Origin: Acanthosepion lycidas
Lineage: Eukaryota > Mollusca > Cephalopoda > Sepiida > Sepiidae
DNA: 64,000 nt
Assembly: GCA_963932145.1 (NCBI GenBank)
Contig: OZ010590.1
Coordinates: forward strand, 52,983,796 to 53,047,795
Reading direction: 5' to 3'
Position numbers and translations under genes: made by a program. Within the stretch, counting starts at the first letter, position 1. The number at the start of each line of letters is the position of its first letter. The notes under the pieces are model-generated. The model was not told where the DNA came from and did no database searches. It worked only from the letters and a program-made list of their open reading frames with translations. Below are positions 1 through 12,278 of the stretch, in pieces.

Positions 1-30
1 AGACATACAGATTGAAAATTTCTTATGCTT

Positions 31-43
31 ATCTATCTATCTA

Positions 44-94
<51 letters not shown>
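31..94. repeat. compound microsatellite (ATCT)n(GT)n(AT)n
   Basis: Three ATCT units run into a GT tract and then a long AT tract. Compound microsatellites of this type recur throughout the window. Confidence 0.95.
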
Positions 95-96
<2 letters not shown>

Positions 97-610
97 TAGC
101 AGTATAACCCATCTTTGACCAGGTGTTTCATTACTAGGAATTTTTGCCATTCAATTGGAGCAGTTTAAGTTTAAAGTCAGCCCACTCAAAAATCAATATT
201 AGTATCAACAATTTAAATGGGGGGCCGTTTTTGTGTTCTCAATCTTGCAAGGAAGGGGTCTCTTCCATGGACCGTCATAATAATAATATACAAAAATTTT
301 AATTTACAATATTTTTGTATAATTCTAATAATTTTTTGTGTTAGATTTCAACTCTCTAAATTGATTGTACGCTGTTTTTTTTTTTTTTTTTTACAGACAT
401 TAAATTTTGCCTTTGATTTTTGTGCAAAGTGTAAAAAAATCAGTTTTATCAATTTTTCGCTTTCAAGGTCATGATTTTTTCCAACTAATTTAAACTCAAA
501 ACCAGCACTGAAGAATTATCTAAAAAAATATCATCGAAATAGTATCAAAACTGTGGAAATGCATAAACAACATCCAAATACACACACATCTTGAGAATTA
601 TAGATATAGA

Positions 611-611
<1 letters not shown>

Positions 612-656
<45 letters not shown>
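612..656. repeat. (CA)n microsatellite
   Basis: About 22 uninterrupted CA units. Confidence 0.97.
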
Positions 657-659
<3 letters not shown>

Positions 660-782
660 CGTTTGCTTGCACTACAAAGTGCTCAATGTATCTATATAAA
701 ACATAACAACAACCAAATCTGCAAGTTCACATGAAACTTTTAGTTCTGGATAACAGTAAAATATTTAAAAAAAAAAAAAGTA

Positions 783-840
<58 letters not shown>
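783..840. repeat. (CA)n(TA)n microsatellite
   Basis: A few CA units run into roughly 25 TA units. Confidence 0.96.
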
Positions 841-843
<3 letters not shown>

Positions 844-959
844 ACATGGAACCTTAAAGTGGTCTGTTTTTATTTAAATTATTTGCTCTGGATTTACATT
901 GAGCTCCCTGGATTTTATCCTCCTTAGGTTTACCCATATGGGTTACCTAGTTTTTCATA

Positions 960-962
<3 letters not shown>

Positions 963-991
<29 letters not shown>
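963..991. repeat. (TA)n microsatellite
   Basis: Uninterrupted TA units between ordinary AT-rich sequence. Confidence 0.95.
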
Positions 992-994
<3 letters not shown>

Positions 995-1610
995 ATTTAT
1001 TTTGTGTATAAGACAAAATTTGAGGGAATATTGTCTTGGATATTTAGTTTAGATTTGAGATAATTTAGAAGAAAGGGAATAAATATTTTAGCCATTTAAG
1101 AATTTGAAGTCATGCTTGCATGTTAGTCATATTGAATTTGGTAAGATTTCTTAGTTTTATACAATATTCTTTACTTCATTATGAAATTGTTTTTAGGAAC
1201 AAATACTGAACCTTGGTGCAAACAGTGATTGGCTAAAAGCAAGAAAAGTTACTGCTAAGAAGCTTCTTTCACCTCTCCATTATTGTTAAATGTGGGTAGG
1301 ACACTAAAATTAATTTTCAAATGCTAATGATCTCTGATGGACAGTACTGTGGTTCAAGCAAGAGTCAATAACTTTGCTCATCCGACAAGCTAACTTAGAT
1401 CTAAGCATCTTTATTTGGCTGCAATTAGAACAGGATGCTTAAATGTGAACAAGTCACCATTTAGAACATTTTTTTTTCTCTACAAATGATAAACAATTAC
1501 AATCTACTTTTATTTAAACATGAGCAGATGAGCTAAGTTTTATAGGAAATATTATATTTCATTCTCTTTCATTCTTAGATACAAACTGCATCTTTTATTT
1601 ACACTATATT

Positions 1611-1835
1611 CGGACTATTGTCCTCACCTTTGTTGTTATTGCATTTTGGATGTTGTGCCCTCCGGCCTTCCTCAGGTGTATATTGATCTGGGTTACCTAC
1701 AGGGATCTCTGAAATGAGCCCTTTACTTAATCTACACTGGTAGGTTGTTCTTGTTCCACTGATTATGTCTAGGGATATCATCTAGTTCTTACTTTTAGTA
1801 CTGCTCAGTTATTGCTTACCTCCTTTCCACTGAAT
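1611..1835 (-). mobile_element. SINE-II copy, body only
   Basis: The plus-strand text contains TTGTCCTCACC, GGCCTTCCTCAGGTGTAT, CCACTGATTATGTCTAG and TACTGCTCAGTTATTGC in the same order as the copies at 2170 and 20278. In those copies the tRNA-like head lies at the right, so the element is read on the minus strand. This copy meets a plus-strand copy head to head at about 1836, so its own head is missing or shared. Confidence 0.6.
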
Positions 1836-2080
1836 ACTAGTAGACATTGCCTGACTTGCAGATTGTGAATTCAATTCCTGGGTCAAGCAGTGTGTACTTG
1901 TACTCAGTGGAAATGGGTGAGCAATAACTGAGCAGTACTAAGTAAAGATAAGAACTAGACGAGATATGAACAGTGGAATGAGAACAGTCTACTCCAGTAG
2001 ATTAAATAAAGAGAGCAAATCAGGTGAAACGTAATAACAACAAAAAAAATGAGGACAATAGTTTGAATATAAATAGTGGA
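1836..2080 (+). mobile_element. SINE-II copy with tRNA-like head
   Basis: The left end (1836-1895) looks like a decayed tRNA: CTAGTAGACATTGCC followed by GTGAATTCAATTCCTGGGTC, which fits a B-box of pol III promoters. The body that follows (GGGTGAGCAATAACTGAG to GATGAGGACAATAG style ending) is the reverse complement of the neighbouring copy at 1611. Calling it a SINE rests on the head-plus-body layout and on repetition within the window. Confidence 0.6.
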
Positions 2081-2169
2081 AATAATTTATACCAGAAATT
2101 CAGATAGAGACAGACTGTATCTTACAAATATTTTCTATGTAGCTGCTATATTTAATCAGTACAAGAGAA

Positions 2170-2500
2170 ATATTATTTATATGCAAACTACTGTCCTCAT
2201 CATTGACATTGTTATCACAACCTTTCAGCCATTGTGTCCTTCTGTCTTCATTTGGTGTATGCTGATCTGGGTAACCTACAGGGAATTTTGAACTGAACCC
2301 TTTATTTAATCTAGGGGCATAGATTGTTCTTATTCCACTACCCATGTCTAGTGATATCTCGTATCTAATTTTTGTTTTTAGTATTACTCTGGTATTGCTC
2401 ACCTTTTTCCATTGAGTCAAAGTACACATTATGTGGCCCAGGGATTGAACTCTCAATCACCAAATTCATGAGCCAACATTTTAATCTACTAGATATACTC
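2170..2500 (-). mobile_element. SINE-II copy, nearly full length
   Basis: Read on the minus strand, a tRNA-like head (about 2500 to 2425, with GAGAGTTCAATCCCTGG as a B-box) leads into the body shared with the copies at 1611 and 20278 and ends near GATGAGGACAGTAG. The body phrase CACACTGG/GGCCATTG in the middle is diverged. No target duplication could be seen. Confidence 0.6.
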
Positions 2501-2599
2501 ACTTGCCAGATGTCATGGGATAGGTGCCTAGTATAATGTAGGACTCTAGCCTGGCAAAAGGCAGTAACTCTGTTGTATTGATTCCACTATTGGTTGGAA

Positions 2600-3290
2600 A
2601 ACCTAGGGAGAAATGTTGATCCCCCTAATATCTTGAATAATTGATATTTGTTGGCACAAGATCTTTCATACAAATAGACCTTTCCAAGACATTCCATAAA
2701 TGCTTGATTGGGTTCATATCATGGGAACACCATTCATCAGAATACTCTTGAAAACAATTCTGGTTGATTTGCTCCCAATGTAATGGTACATTATTCTGTT
2801 GGAATATTTTATCATTGTTGGGGCATATGGCACCACCATCAACCTGCATGCTGCTTTGTGAACAATTGTGGTCAATGGCTTCATGGGGTCTGAACCACAC
2901 CTGGACTCTGTCATCAGCCCAAACTCTCTGAAAAAATGACTCATCGGACCACACTGCACATTTCCAGTCCTCCAAGATCAAGGTCAGTTTTCATCTCCCA
3001 TATCCAATGGAGACTTAAAAGCACTGAACCAACCTGCTGGACATGCACTTAGTACTTCCTGCATTTGAATGTGATTAGAACCAATGCTGCTTATCTGTTA
3101 CAGCAGACAATTCTAGCCAAATGTCTCTGGTCACAATCATTAAAGACCTGTAGTTGGCCACTGCATGGTCCATTGTGGGCAGTAACGCCTTCTACCCAGT
3201 ATTCCTGATACACATGACCTTGTATATAAAATGTCTCCACAATTTCAGAAAGGGAATGTAACTGGCTGAGAAACAACTCCTTTGATCATG
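2600..3290 (-). mobile_element. Tc1-type transposase fossil
   Basis: Two minus-strand open segments are pieces of one Tc1-family transposase, a cut-and-paste enzyme with a DDE catalytic triad. The first (3276-3091) carries the N-terminal helix-turn-helix region with SLSEIVETF, EYWVEGVTAH and DQRHLARIV. The second (2981-2625) carries the catalytic core: WSDESFF holds the first aspartate, then VQVWFRPHEA, FQQNNVPLHW and DMNPIKHLWNVLERS. The usual FQQDNAP motif reads FQQNN here, so the second aspartate is an asparagine. The reading frame breaks between the two pieces and terminal inverted repeats are not evident. It is a dead copy. The closest functional relatives would be Tc1 elements of animals; exact family not determined. 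Confidence 0.85.
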
Positions 3291-3384
3291 CCATCCATAA
3301 TCTGTTTTTATTCATACCATATTGCAGAATATATTACAGAATTATGACATTCTAAACCATTTCCAAAAATCTGACAAATTTTTT

Positions 3385-3600
3385 TGTTTATTTAATCAGA
3401 ATCAACCCATGCAAGGCAGTAAAGCCACTAAGACACAAGGGGTTACAGGGTGTGAAAGAATTAAGAACAGAAACATTAATAATGAGCAGGAAGAGAAAAG
3501 AGTAATCAGGAGGGCAGTAGATAGCAATTGACATTGCATTTAAATTTGTGCAGATTAAAGTTGGCTGGAAAGCATGGAGCTGGAAGGAAGTTCTAAATAT
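3385..3600 (-). mobile_element. LINE-A 3' end, 5'-truncated
   Basis: On the minus strand this matches the tail shared by all LINE-A copies: TTTAATCTGCACAAATTTAA, AATGTCAATTGC, then CTTAGTGGCTTTACTGCC close to the end. Only the last part of the reverse-transcriptase frame and the 3' untranslated region remain. Truncation at the 5' end is typical of target-primed reverse transcription. Confidence 0.7.
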
Positions 3601-5130
3601 CAGAAACTTTTGGACTGACTTTGTCAGGCCAATAACTTTTCAGCATCCCATCAAATGACACATCTTTATAATTACTGGCACATAGTGAAACAATAGCCTA
3701 AAATGTATATGAAATATTTATATATTAAACAACAATAAATACACTGGTGAAAATTTTACCCACTCTTGAGTTTAAGCTCTAAATGGATAGTTAAAACACA
3801 AGTCTTAATTAAACAGGTATTTACAAAATGTTTGCACTAATTTTACTAATCTGAGAAGAATAACCTTATTCTGATTTTTTTAACCCAGAGTTGACATTTG
3901 GAGAAAATCTCTGATTCTCCTTGGAGTTCTTTTTTTTTTTCTCTCTCTCTCTATTACTTTAGATCAACCTGCAAATAACAGTAAGATTTGTTTTCAGTAT
4001 CTTTCCTTTTCACCATAACAATCCATTGACTTTTTTTCTTTATCTAGTGTTTTGGCTTTTTAGTTTTAGAAATGTTCTAAGGGCTTTGTTTCTTCCTCAG
4101 TGAACACATACTGAAACATAACATTAAGATATATTGATTAAATACTCATGTGACCATTTTTACATTTTCTTCATTGTTACTTTCAAATGCTTAAATGTAC
4201 TTGTAAAATCAGTGACCTTTTAAGTCTCTTTAACATTGTCTTAAACCAAAAGAAATCAATGCTATTTTGGACATTTTATCTCCAGGGAATGTTGGCTTAC
4301 TGTTTTCTCTTTGATACTTTATTGTATAATGGAGATGACTCATACCATCTGGAAAAATCTATTCAATATTATGTGATGTTTTTACTTCTCAGGCATTTCA
4401 TATTTTAACAGACAAGACTTGTTGGATATGTCTGTGCTAGATAGTGGATAATTTTCTTTTTTGTCTTTAAATCCTTACATTTCTTAAGAGCCAAATAGTG
4501 CTTCTCTGTGACTAGTTTTGATAAGTTCTTAGCGTCTTTCATTTTGGCTATACTGTTCTAACTGGATTGGCTTGTGTTATCTCTTTGAAAATTTCTTTTT
4601 GGCCTAAAATTACTATGCAATGAAAGGTTCTTCAGCAATATTTTTAAAAAATATCATTTAGATATATCATCTATTCATTGGTACTTTGACAAACTTCTTT
4701 TGATTTTTATCTAGTTATCATTCTGTTTTCCCTTGATATAGTCTCTTGGAATTTCTCATGAATTTTTGACTTTCTGCCAAAGGGCATCTGTTTCTATCTG
4801 TTGCTGGCAGAAATTTAAGAGTATTTAAAGAAAAATATGACAACTGTCTATACTTGATACACTGTGTATGTGTATATATATATATATATAATATGTATAT
4901 GTGTGTGTGCGTTGATTGTGTGTAATAAAGTGTATATGTAAAATGTGTGTGCATAAAAATGTATGTATAATGTGTGTATGCATTGATTGTGTGTTTTTTT
5001 TAAAAAAAAATGTATATGTATGTATAATGTTTGTATGAAGAGATGTTGAAAAATTAGCAAGATACTACCTTAAATCTGACCTAAAAATCTGTTTAAAAAA
5101 AAAGTTTTTGCTTTATTTTTGAAAGGCTTC

Positions 5131-5134
<4 letters not shown>

Positions 5135-5184
<50 letters not shown>

Positions 5185-5193
5185 GCACACACA
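5135..5193. repeat. (CA)n(TA)n microsatellite
   Basis: About 14 CA units pass directly into TA units. Confidence 0.95.
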
Positions 5194-5535
5194 GGATTAA
5201 TACAAATTAAAAATTTCTCACGTAGCTGATTGATGTTATATTTAATACCTCTACTCCAAAGTTTCATCAACAAATCTTTGTGTAATCATTTGATCCACTC
5301 ATCAGGAGGTATGAGCAATTATCTGTTGATTTTTCTCATTTTTGTTATTTTTTTTATATCAAGTTAAAAAAAAAGAATAATTTATACATTTTTATTGGTG
5401 TTAGGTTGATTTTTTTTTTTTTTTTTTTTTTATGCGTACATGTAGGATGTCATGGTTATTTTTTTATCATAATTTCTTGTTTCCTTATACTCTCTCATAA
5501 TTCCTTTTCTTTTATTTTGCTATCTTTCAGCTTTG

Positions 5536-5536
5536 A

Positions 5537-5591
<55 letters not shown>

Positions 5592-5608
5592 CACACACAT
5601 ACACACAA
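5536..5608. repeat. (GT)n(AT)n(CA)n microsatellite
   Basis: GT, then AT, then imperfect CA units; the outer GT and CA tracts are complementary, so the tract can fold on itself. Confidence 0.94.
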
Positions 5609-6690
5609 TATTCTGATTCTCGACAGAATTACTGAGGCAAACATAAGATATTATTAAATATAATTGATGCCAAGATATTTCATAATTGCTTTTGTATTTA
5701 TAAGTTAGAGCACATTTCTCAAGCTGCCATTTCTCAGAAACAGCTGTGGAATTTACACAAATCTACTGACATAAAAATGGGAAGGAAATTTAATGTCAAT
5801 ATGCATCCATAATTGTCAATAGTCTTGGTCAATGTGCATGTGTTTATTATAAAAAAAAAAAAGAAAGAAAGAAAGCACCCCCCTCCCCCCCTTTTTTTTA
5901 AATGGTCTGAAATAATAATCAAACTCTCTAAGGGAGATAATTTCAACTTTTATTAATGATTTTGCTTTGCATATTGGATATAAAAATGTGCTTGAGGCTA
6001 ACCTATTCAAATTGATTGAATATATATTTATATAAAGTTCAGTAGCATGCTCATATATCACATCTAAAACACATGACATAGATCCATTTGCCCAACCTCT
6101 TTAATAAGTAGATTGAGTGGCCTTATCTCCTGCTTGTATGTCCTCAACATACTTATAGCTATTTCTAAATATCCTCAGCAGTTCTTAATATTAAGTCTTC
6201 TTTACATTCTTCTGTTTTGTTTTGTTTTCCTCTTTTTCTAAACTGTCTCACTCCTTTACAACTTGCTGACTGAAGGAATTCCTCTGCTCATTAAGCATAT
6301 TTTGAGACTAGGAATAACTTCTAGAATGTCTATGTTTGTTATGTTTATTCTGGTCTTGTTTTGCTGTAGATGTGACATCTTTTTGTTTAATCAGGAAGAA
6401 AAGTTCAACAGGGAGCTCTTTGGAATGTAGGGGGTTAATAAAGTTTTGTTTGGCAAAACTGTTTGATCATGTTTAGAAACCAGTTTCTTTAAGATATCTA
6501 GAGTGGCTTTTGGCTTTAGTATCCACATTTTCTGAAATAAAGATTGAAAGCTTAATTTTTAGAAAATTAATAAAAATACAATACTTATAAACACAGTGAT
6601 TATAATTTATCAAATATTAAGGTGGAATTCTTTAGATATCTACCAAAAAAAACAAAAACAAACCGTAATTTTTCATTTGGTAGTCTTTGG

Positions 6691-6691
<1 letters not shown>

Positions 6692-6722
<31 letters not shown>
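6692..6722. repeat. (TA)n microsatellite
   Basis: Uninterrupted TA units. Confidence 0.94.
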
Positions 6723-6728
<6 letters not shown>

Positions 6729-6929
6729 ATGTTATGCAAATGAATGACAAATTGTAAAAAAATTATGTGTAACATGTTTCACCTTCTAGAAGGACTTCAT
6801 TGCACCAAAGAAATATTTTGTGTGATGAAGAGGCGGGAGGAGTGTCAGTTATGCACTGACATGGAACACTGAAATTTCAATTTCTTTTTTCTTCAAATGT
6901 GTTTGGGTATAATGTTTAGCCAATTTCAT

Positions 6930-6932
<3 letters not shown>

Positions 6933-6975
<43 letters not shown>
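6933..6975. repeat. (TA)n microsatellite
   Basis: About 21 uninterrupted TA units. Confidence 0.94.
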
Positions 6976-6979
<4 letters not shown>

Positions 6980-7419
6980 ATATTGGTGTTTTTCATTATA
7001 TTGTTTTCCATATATATTTAGTGGGGAGATATTATAGCAGACTCAGCAGTGGTTAAAAGAAATAGAGGGTGGAGTAAATACTATTATAGAATTGGACCAA
7101 CTATACAGACAAATTAAAATTGTAACATCCTGGTATTTTTCAATTACTCAAGATTAAATGTACAGGTAATATAATTGAAATATGAAACACAGTAAATGAT
7201 CATATATACAGATCAGTATTGGCATAGGTTCCAAAATAATGGGTTTGTCAACAGTATTCAGCTCGCATATTAATACTGAATTTCTTTCTTTCTGTATTTT
7301 CACACATGGATAATGAATAACATCCTGTTATACTTTATTTCTTGCCTCTTGGTGCAATAAAGTAAGAGTTTAGGTGGATTAACCGAGTTAGGTATCATAC
7401 TATATATAGAAGATATATC

Positions 7420-8240
7420 TGGTGTCCATGTAGGCTAGTGAAGTTTCAGAGTATGTTGAATAATGTGGGCATTATCCTGCTGGAAAAGTACATTACCTTT
7501 CCTGTAGTAAGAATGGCAACAGAACAGGTTAAACAATGCTCTAGACATTGTACAAGCATAAAAGGCAAGTGAGTACTGTAACTTCTGTTATACCACACTA
7601 TGATCCCAGAAATTGAGCCTGTATTTCAAAAGTGAATGTTCTCTGGAAGATGTTGCTCTCCAAATGGCATGAAGTTAAAACTTTCACTTATCACTGAACA
7701 CTACTGAAGGTGTGCTCAATGGTACTGTGCTATAAGTTGAAGTCAGTTTGTTTAGAAACATGCTTGCCTGAAAGGTTTATTTTGGCACTTGTGTGGACTG
7801 CTACTCTTAGAAATTATCATTCTTGGTGGGTGTCTGTGCTATGTGGCAATCCAGAGATTAGTCTACAAGTGTCAACATTGAAGTCTTATTGATGTATCAT
7901 GTCCAAGATTTGTAGCACTTCTTCTGAAATCGTCATCCAGACTCTTGAAAGTCTACCATCCAATTGATTTATTGCAATTAAACAAAAGGAGCATGTGTAC
8001 ATCTCTGTAGCATGAATTTTGCTTGTACTGGATTCTTTCATAGTACTTGCTTCAGGTATCACTGTCTAAAACTGAGACATAGTGCACTGGTTTGACTGTT
8101 GCTATGTCACATGAAAATTGAACATTTTATTAGAATATCTACTATACTCTAGTATGAACATATTGTACTCTGGTTAAGTGGCATTGTCCTTCAAGGTGTT
8201 ACAATTTTATTTTCTGTCAGTTGTTTTCTGCCAGTTATAT
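7420..8240 (-). mobile_element. Tc1-type transposase fossil, heavily decayed
   Basis: On the minus strand near 7496-7465 the frame reads GNVLFQQDNAH, the hallmark around the second aspartate of Tc1-family transposases. Upstream on the same strand, near 7700-7667, FSDK-x-KF-x-LHA resembles the block around the first aspartate. Around 7870-7830 a segment reading roughly SLDCHIAQTPT is a possible remnant of the N-terminal DNA-binding domain. Stops and frameshifts separate all the pieces. Boundaries are approximate, since no terminal repeats were found. It differs from the fossil at 2600 and keeps the aspartate that copy has lost. Confidence 0.6.
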
Positions 8241-8249
8241 CTTTCATAA

Positions 8250-10640
8250 TAATAAAAAAAACAAAAAAAAAAAAAAATTTCATTGTGTGTTGTCATAATC
8301 TAAGAATTATGTTAGCTAGTATCTTAATGTTTTAGCTTAATTGTTTCTTGTATATTAGATCTAAAGAGTGATTATGAAATAATCTTACACAAATGGAAAC
8401 ACTCTTGTGTGTGCATGTGAAAAGATGATGACTGTTAAGTTAGACGTGCTAATGTTTTTCACTTCTGGATAAACATACTTCTAAAAATTTAACTTAAATA
8501 TTAAAGACAAATTACCTTAAAAGTTGCTCATTACCATATGACTTATTCTTCTAAAATTAACAATACATTTAGACATTTATGAAAATGTTCCTTTTTGTAT
8601 GTAATAGTTGACTATTTAGGTATTTACATGTATTTCTGCTTTCATTTCCTGGATTTTAATGCCCACAAGAAACCTACTTGTACTTTTCATGGATTTCTGC
8701 ATTTTATTAGGTGGTTTAGAATGTAATATTATGTTTTTGGAAACAATAAAAACCAGTTTAGATGTAATGAGCATTAAATTTGTCAACTTAATAACAGTCA
8801 TTACGAGTATCGATGACAGAAACTCATTATGGAACCAATTCTTTTATTTTTTATAGAAAGAATTAATATCTAAAAACAATGCTTAAATTTTGTAAGGTCT
8901 TTAAGTGGTCTGTGGAACATGGGAAACTTCATCAATTTCAAGCTGTGAGAATAAAACAAGACACAAGATCTTTATTGTTAAGAATGAGTTAAGAATAAAA
9001 GAAAATAGTCTTATTTGATCAACAGAAAATATCATTATTTAAAATGTCATTGTAACCGAACATTCAATAAAATATTGTCAGAAGAAAATGAAATAATTAA
9101 CTTGGGATTATTTAAGTCGGCATTTCTATTCACTGTTTTCACTATGATCACATTTTCATTTATTATTAAAGTAGAGAAGAAATCTGTTCAGCATTTATCA
9201 ATTTTTCCCCTTAGAAACTGAAATTATTTCACTAGTAAATAAATGAATTAGTTTCATACTAGGTTGTTACTATTGCTAATCATGATTCTTCTTAATAATT
9301 GAATTAGAAATATATTACTTTTAAACAGTTTCATTTATGGTGGTAACATTTCTGTACACTTGGTTTGCATCTTTCATGATTTTAATTTAACTTTTGCTGA
9401 TCTATAAAAGATTTTATAAAAAACTTAAGTTTATAAAGAAAAATAGAAAAGATTTTAAAAGTAAACTATTTGACAAATATGGTTCTAAAAGTAGATGTAC
9501 AATATTTAGAAATATTTTCTTTTTTGAATTGCAATATCCCTTGAGGCATTCCTGATTCTCCATGGATTCTTTTTCTTTATCTGTGAATTGCCATGACTTC
9601 TTGGGAAGGATAGTGGATTGATTACTTGATGCCTTCTCAGATTCCTTTTCTTTATTTTCTGTGAATTGCCATGATCTCTTGGAATAAATAATGAAATGTT
9701 TTCCTGAGCCTTCTCTACATTTTAGAATTCAGTTTTCCTTCTGTTAAACTGGTTGCCACCCAAGGCTAGAGAGCCAAGTCTACCCTGCTATTTAACTCTT
9801 ATCTTGTAGGAGAAGAGGGTATTTAAACTGTTTGCCAATTCTATTTTGCATGCCAATAGCTGTTACACTATTTGCACATCCTAGAAATCATTTTTTTTTT
9901 AAATGAAAAAGTAATATGTGAAACTAATCTTTGTTTTTAACTTTGTTGGGATTATATCTATAAGCAGCAAACCCTTTTTGCATGTGTTAACTTTAACTGT
10001 TTTAAAAGCAAAAACATAAAAAATGCATTTGGCATGAGGATTTCCGATGTGGTGGGTGTTGAAAAAAATATTTGATATTTTGAAACTTTTTCACTTGTCA
10101 TGTAACTTGATTTTTATAAATAACAAATGTTTTATTTTTAATTTCTTTATTGTGGTCAATTATTACGGAAGCCTCCTCATGGCATAATGGTCAGTTATTA
10201 GTAGTAAGCTTGTGGCTTTGTGCCTAAACTAAGAGCACCTTGAGCTGAGGTCAATGAGCTTGTCTGGTTGACCATTCCTACTTGATAATGAGTTTGATAT
10301 CCTATACTGGTAACTTTTTGTGAAAAACACATTTCAGTTTAGTAAATTAAAGACATCTTATTATGGTATGCTGATTAGGATCTTGCAGATCATTTCCAAT
10401 TAGTTTGATTCTCACTAGGTGTCTCATACTTGTGACCAAAACTAATTAATCATCATCAGAGCTGTTTCAACTATAAATCAGTATAGTTTCTCATCTTCAG
10501 CATGGCTGCTCATTTCCAAGCCTGTTTGGGTTCATTTGTATTTCTTCAACACCCACAAAGCCAACGTGTGGTTTATACTGTAACTATGCTGAGCAGACAT
10601 TTATACAGTTCAAGTGCTTCACCTGGGCTACATATAGTTT
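8250..10640. other. non-coding stretch, few recognisable items
   Basis: No gene seen. An imperfect tandem duplication lies at about 9570-9690: TCTGTGAATTGCCATGA occurs twice, about 77 bases apart, each time after a CT-rich run. At about 9745-9835 there is a short minus-strand SINE-I fragment (GGTTGCCACCCAAGGCTAGA, GGAGAAGAGG). At about 10165-10310 a piece starting CATGGCATAATGGTCAG resembles the tRNA-like start of a SINE, but this is weak. Confidence 0.55.
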
Positions 10641-10649
10641 CAAATTCAG

Positions 10650-10830
10650 AGCTGTCAACCACAACTGTTATTTATCCCATAGTTGGCGGGAGAAGAGATG
10701 GATTCATATTGTTCCCAAGAGTATTTGTGAAAGTGAATGCAACAATCTTGTCTGGAATTTGAACCCTGTTTGCCAATTTTTCGTTCCAAGACTCAAATCA
10801 TTACATCACCGGCACATCCAAACTAATGAC
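10650..10830 (-). mobile_element. SINE-I fragment
   Basis: Contains GGGAGAAGAGATGGATTCAT, an AAGAGTATT phrase, and CTGGAATTTGAACCC, in the order of the SINE-I copies. The last is the complement of a pol III B-box, so the tRNA-like head lies to the right and the element is on the minus strand. An 80-bp MITE sits just beyond it. Confidence 0.65.
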
Positions 10831-10851
10831 TGCTTAGTAAATATCATTATA

Positions 10852-10931
10852 TTAGGTTGGTGCAAAAATAATGGCGTTTTCTCACATAGTAACATATGTG
10901 AGAAAACGACATTATTTTTGCACCAACCTAA
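10852..10931. mobile_element. 80-bp palindromic mariner-type MITE, copy 1
   Basis: Starts TTAGGTTGGTGCAAAAATAA and ends with the exact complement, flanked on both sides by TA, the target duplication of Tc1/mariner elements. The arms pair over almost the whole length around a short loop (about TAGTAACATA). It encodes nothing. The terminal sequence and the 80-bp length match my memory of MADE1, the human MITE derived from the Hsmar1 mariner, so a mariner with that kind of terminal repeat must have mobilised it. Three more copies lie in this window. Confidence 0.93.
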
Positions 10932-10934
10932 TAT

Positions 10935-12275
10935 TAATTATTTGCTTGTTTAAATTCAATTAAAACTTTGTTGGGAACAGCTTACGAAATTCTTTAATAT
11001 TTAGTAACATGTTTTCTTAGAACTGAATTAGAAAATCCACTTTATGTAAAATCTTTAAAAAGAAACACTCTTTTGCAATATTAAAGTTAAATGACTTTTA
11101 GTTTAAAATTTTATAAATTTTTGTTTCTAAATAATATTTATGGCATATTTTTTTGGATTAAAATTTGCATGTATCACTACTTAAAATTACTAACTGAACA
11201 TTTATCCTGAAAGTATTTAATGATCATTTTAAAGTTTGTCTATTTATAAAGTTTTGTATAACAAAGACATAAGTTATTTTAATGTACACACCCACACTTC
11301 TCTATTTCCCTTGACTCTTATTTCTTTTTCCCAGTCATTGTATCCTTTCAATTCTTAGAATTGTATAGAATTGTTTTGAGATCAGATTTCCTGGTCATGC
11401 TATTCTTTGCACTATGAAAATTTATGGGATATTTTGAAGTATTCATCTTTACACATGGTTACCCATTTAGATGACAAATTTTTAAAATGCAGTATAAAAA
11501 AAACCTTTGTAAAGAAGACAGTATATAAAACTTTTTTTTATATTTTATTTTCAGTTCAAAAGGCTTCATGACCTCTCAATACACTAAATATTTATTTACT
11601 GTTAACAGGATTATGGTCTCTATATTTCTTTTATTTATAATCCTTTAAAAATCTGTTCTTTTAATTCCTTTTTTAAAATCTGTTAAAAATAGTTTATTGG
11701 ACATGGCCTCTTGAGTTTTTAATGAAGAATTCAGTATTTTTAATTTCGACAATGAAATTTCTGATTTTGGTGTTTTTAATTTTTGATTTTAAGAATCTGT
11801 TTTCTCAAATCAACATGAAAAGCTTTTTTTTCTTTTTTTATTATAATAAAAATTGTACTTATAGAACACATTATGCATGAAAAGCAACTGCAAAAAAAAA
11901 AAAAATAATACCAAATATGTATAATGGGCTATACAGCTTTCAATACAGTATGAAGCTTTTATAATTTTTTTTTTTTCTACTATTAAGTCTGATTCTTTTG
12001 ACAGTATAACCAGAATGTATGTTGCCTTAGGAATAACAAGTGGATTTTTTCAATCATTTGTATATTTACTTGTAGCAATAATTTACCTCCAAACATTTAT
12101 TTCTTTGTAGTCATTGCCAAGATCAAACTGATTACAAATTAAATCTTATCAAATTTTGTATGTTTGTCTTCATGATGGTTTTCAGTTTCATTTGCATTTG
12201 AATAATTAAAAAATTAAAAAGGTTGATTTATATCTTATAGTGTTATGTTCTCTTTCTCAAATTCCCTTATAAGTT
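10935..12275. other. AT-rich non-coding stretch, nothing recognisable
   Basis: Both strands examined; only short poly-A and poly-T tracts and no element ends were seen. Confidence 0.6.
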
Positions 12276-12278
12276 GAC

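Larger units (their letters stand above)
1..1600. other. AT-rich non-coding stretch, no gene
   Basis: Both strands were read and no exon-like segment was found; short open frames here run through poly-T and (CA)n and have no protein-like composition. The stretch holds four microsatellites, listed separately. Just after the first one, at about 95-125, the phrase CTAGCAGTATAACCC resembles a decayed start of the GC-core repeat seen intact at 12279, so part of this stretch may be an old copy of that repeat. Confidence 0.7.
3640..7400. other. non-coding stretch rich in microsatellites
   Basis: No exon or recognisable mobile element was found on either strand. Frames rich in I-Y or T-H repeats here are translations of (TA)n and (CA)n. 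A diverged TG-rich minisatellite lies at about 4855-5035, in which a GTTGATTGTGTGT-like phrase occurs twice. Confidence 0.65.

Noticed and set aside
217..474. Open frame of 85 codons on the plus strand
   Set aside because: Runs through a poly-T tract (long F run) and AT-rich sequence; no motif, no splice partners.
1836..1895. tRNA gene call for the SINE heads here and at 20510, 38030, 40840 and 59640
   Set aside because: Only A-box- and B-box-like stretches remain; the acceptor stem and anticodon arm do not fold as a tRNA, and the same body follows each head.
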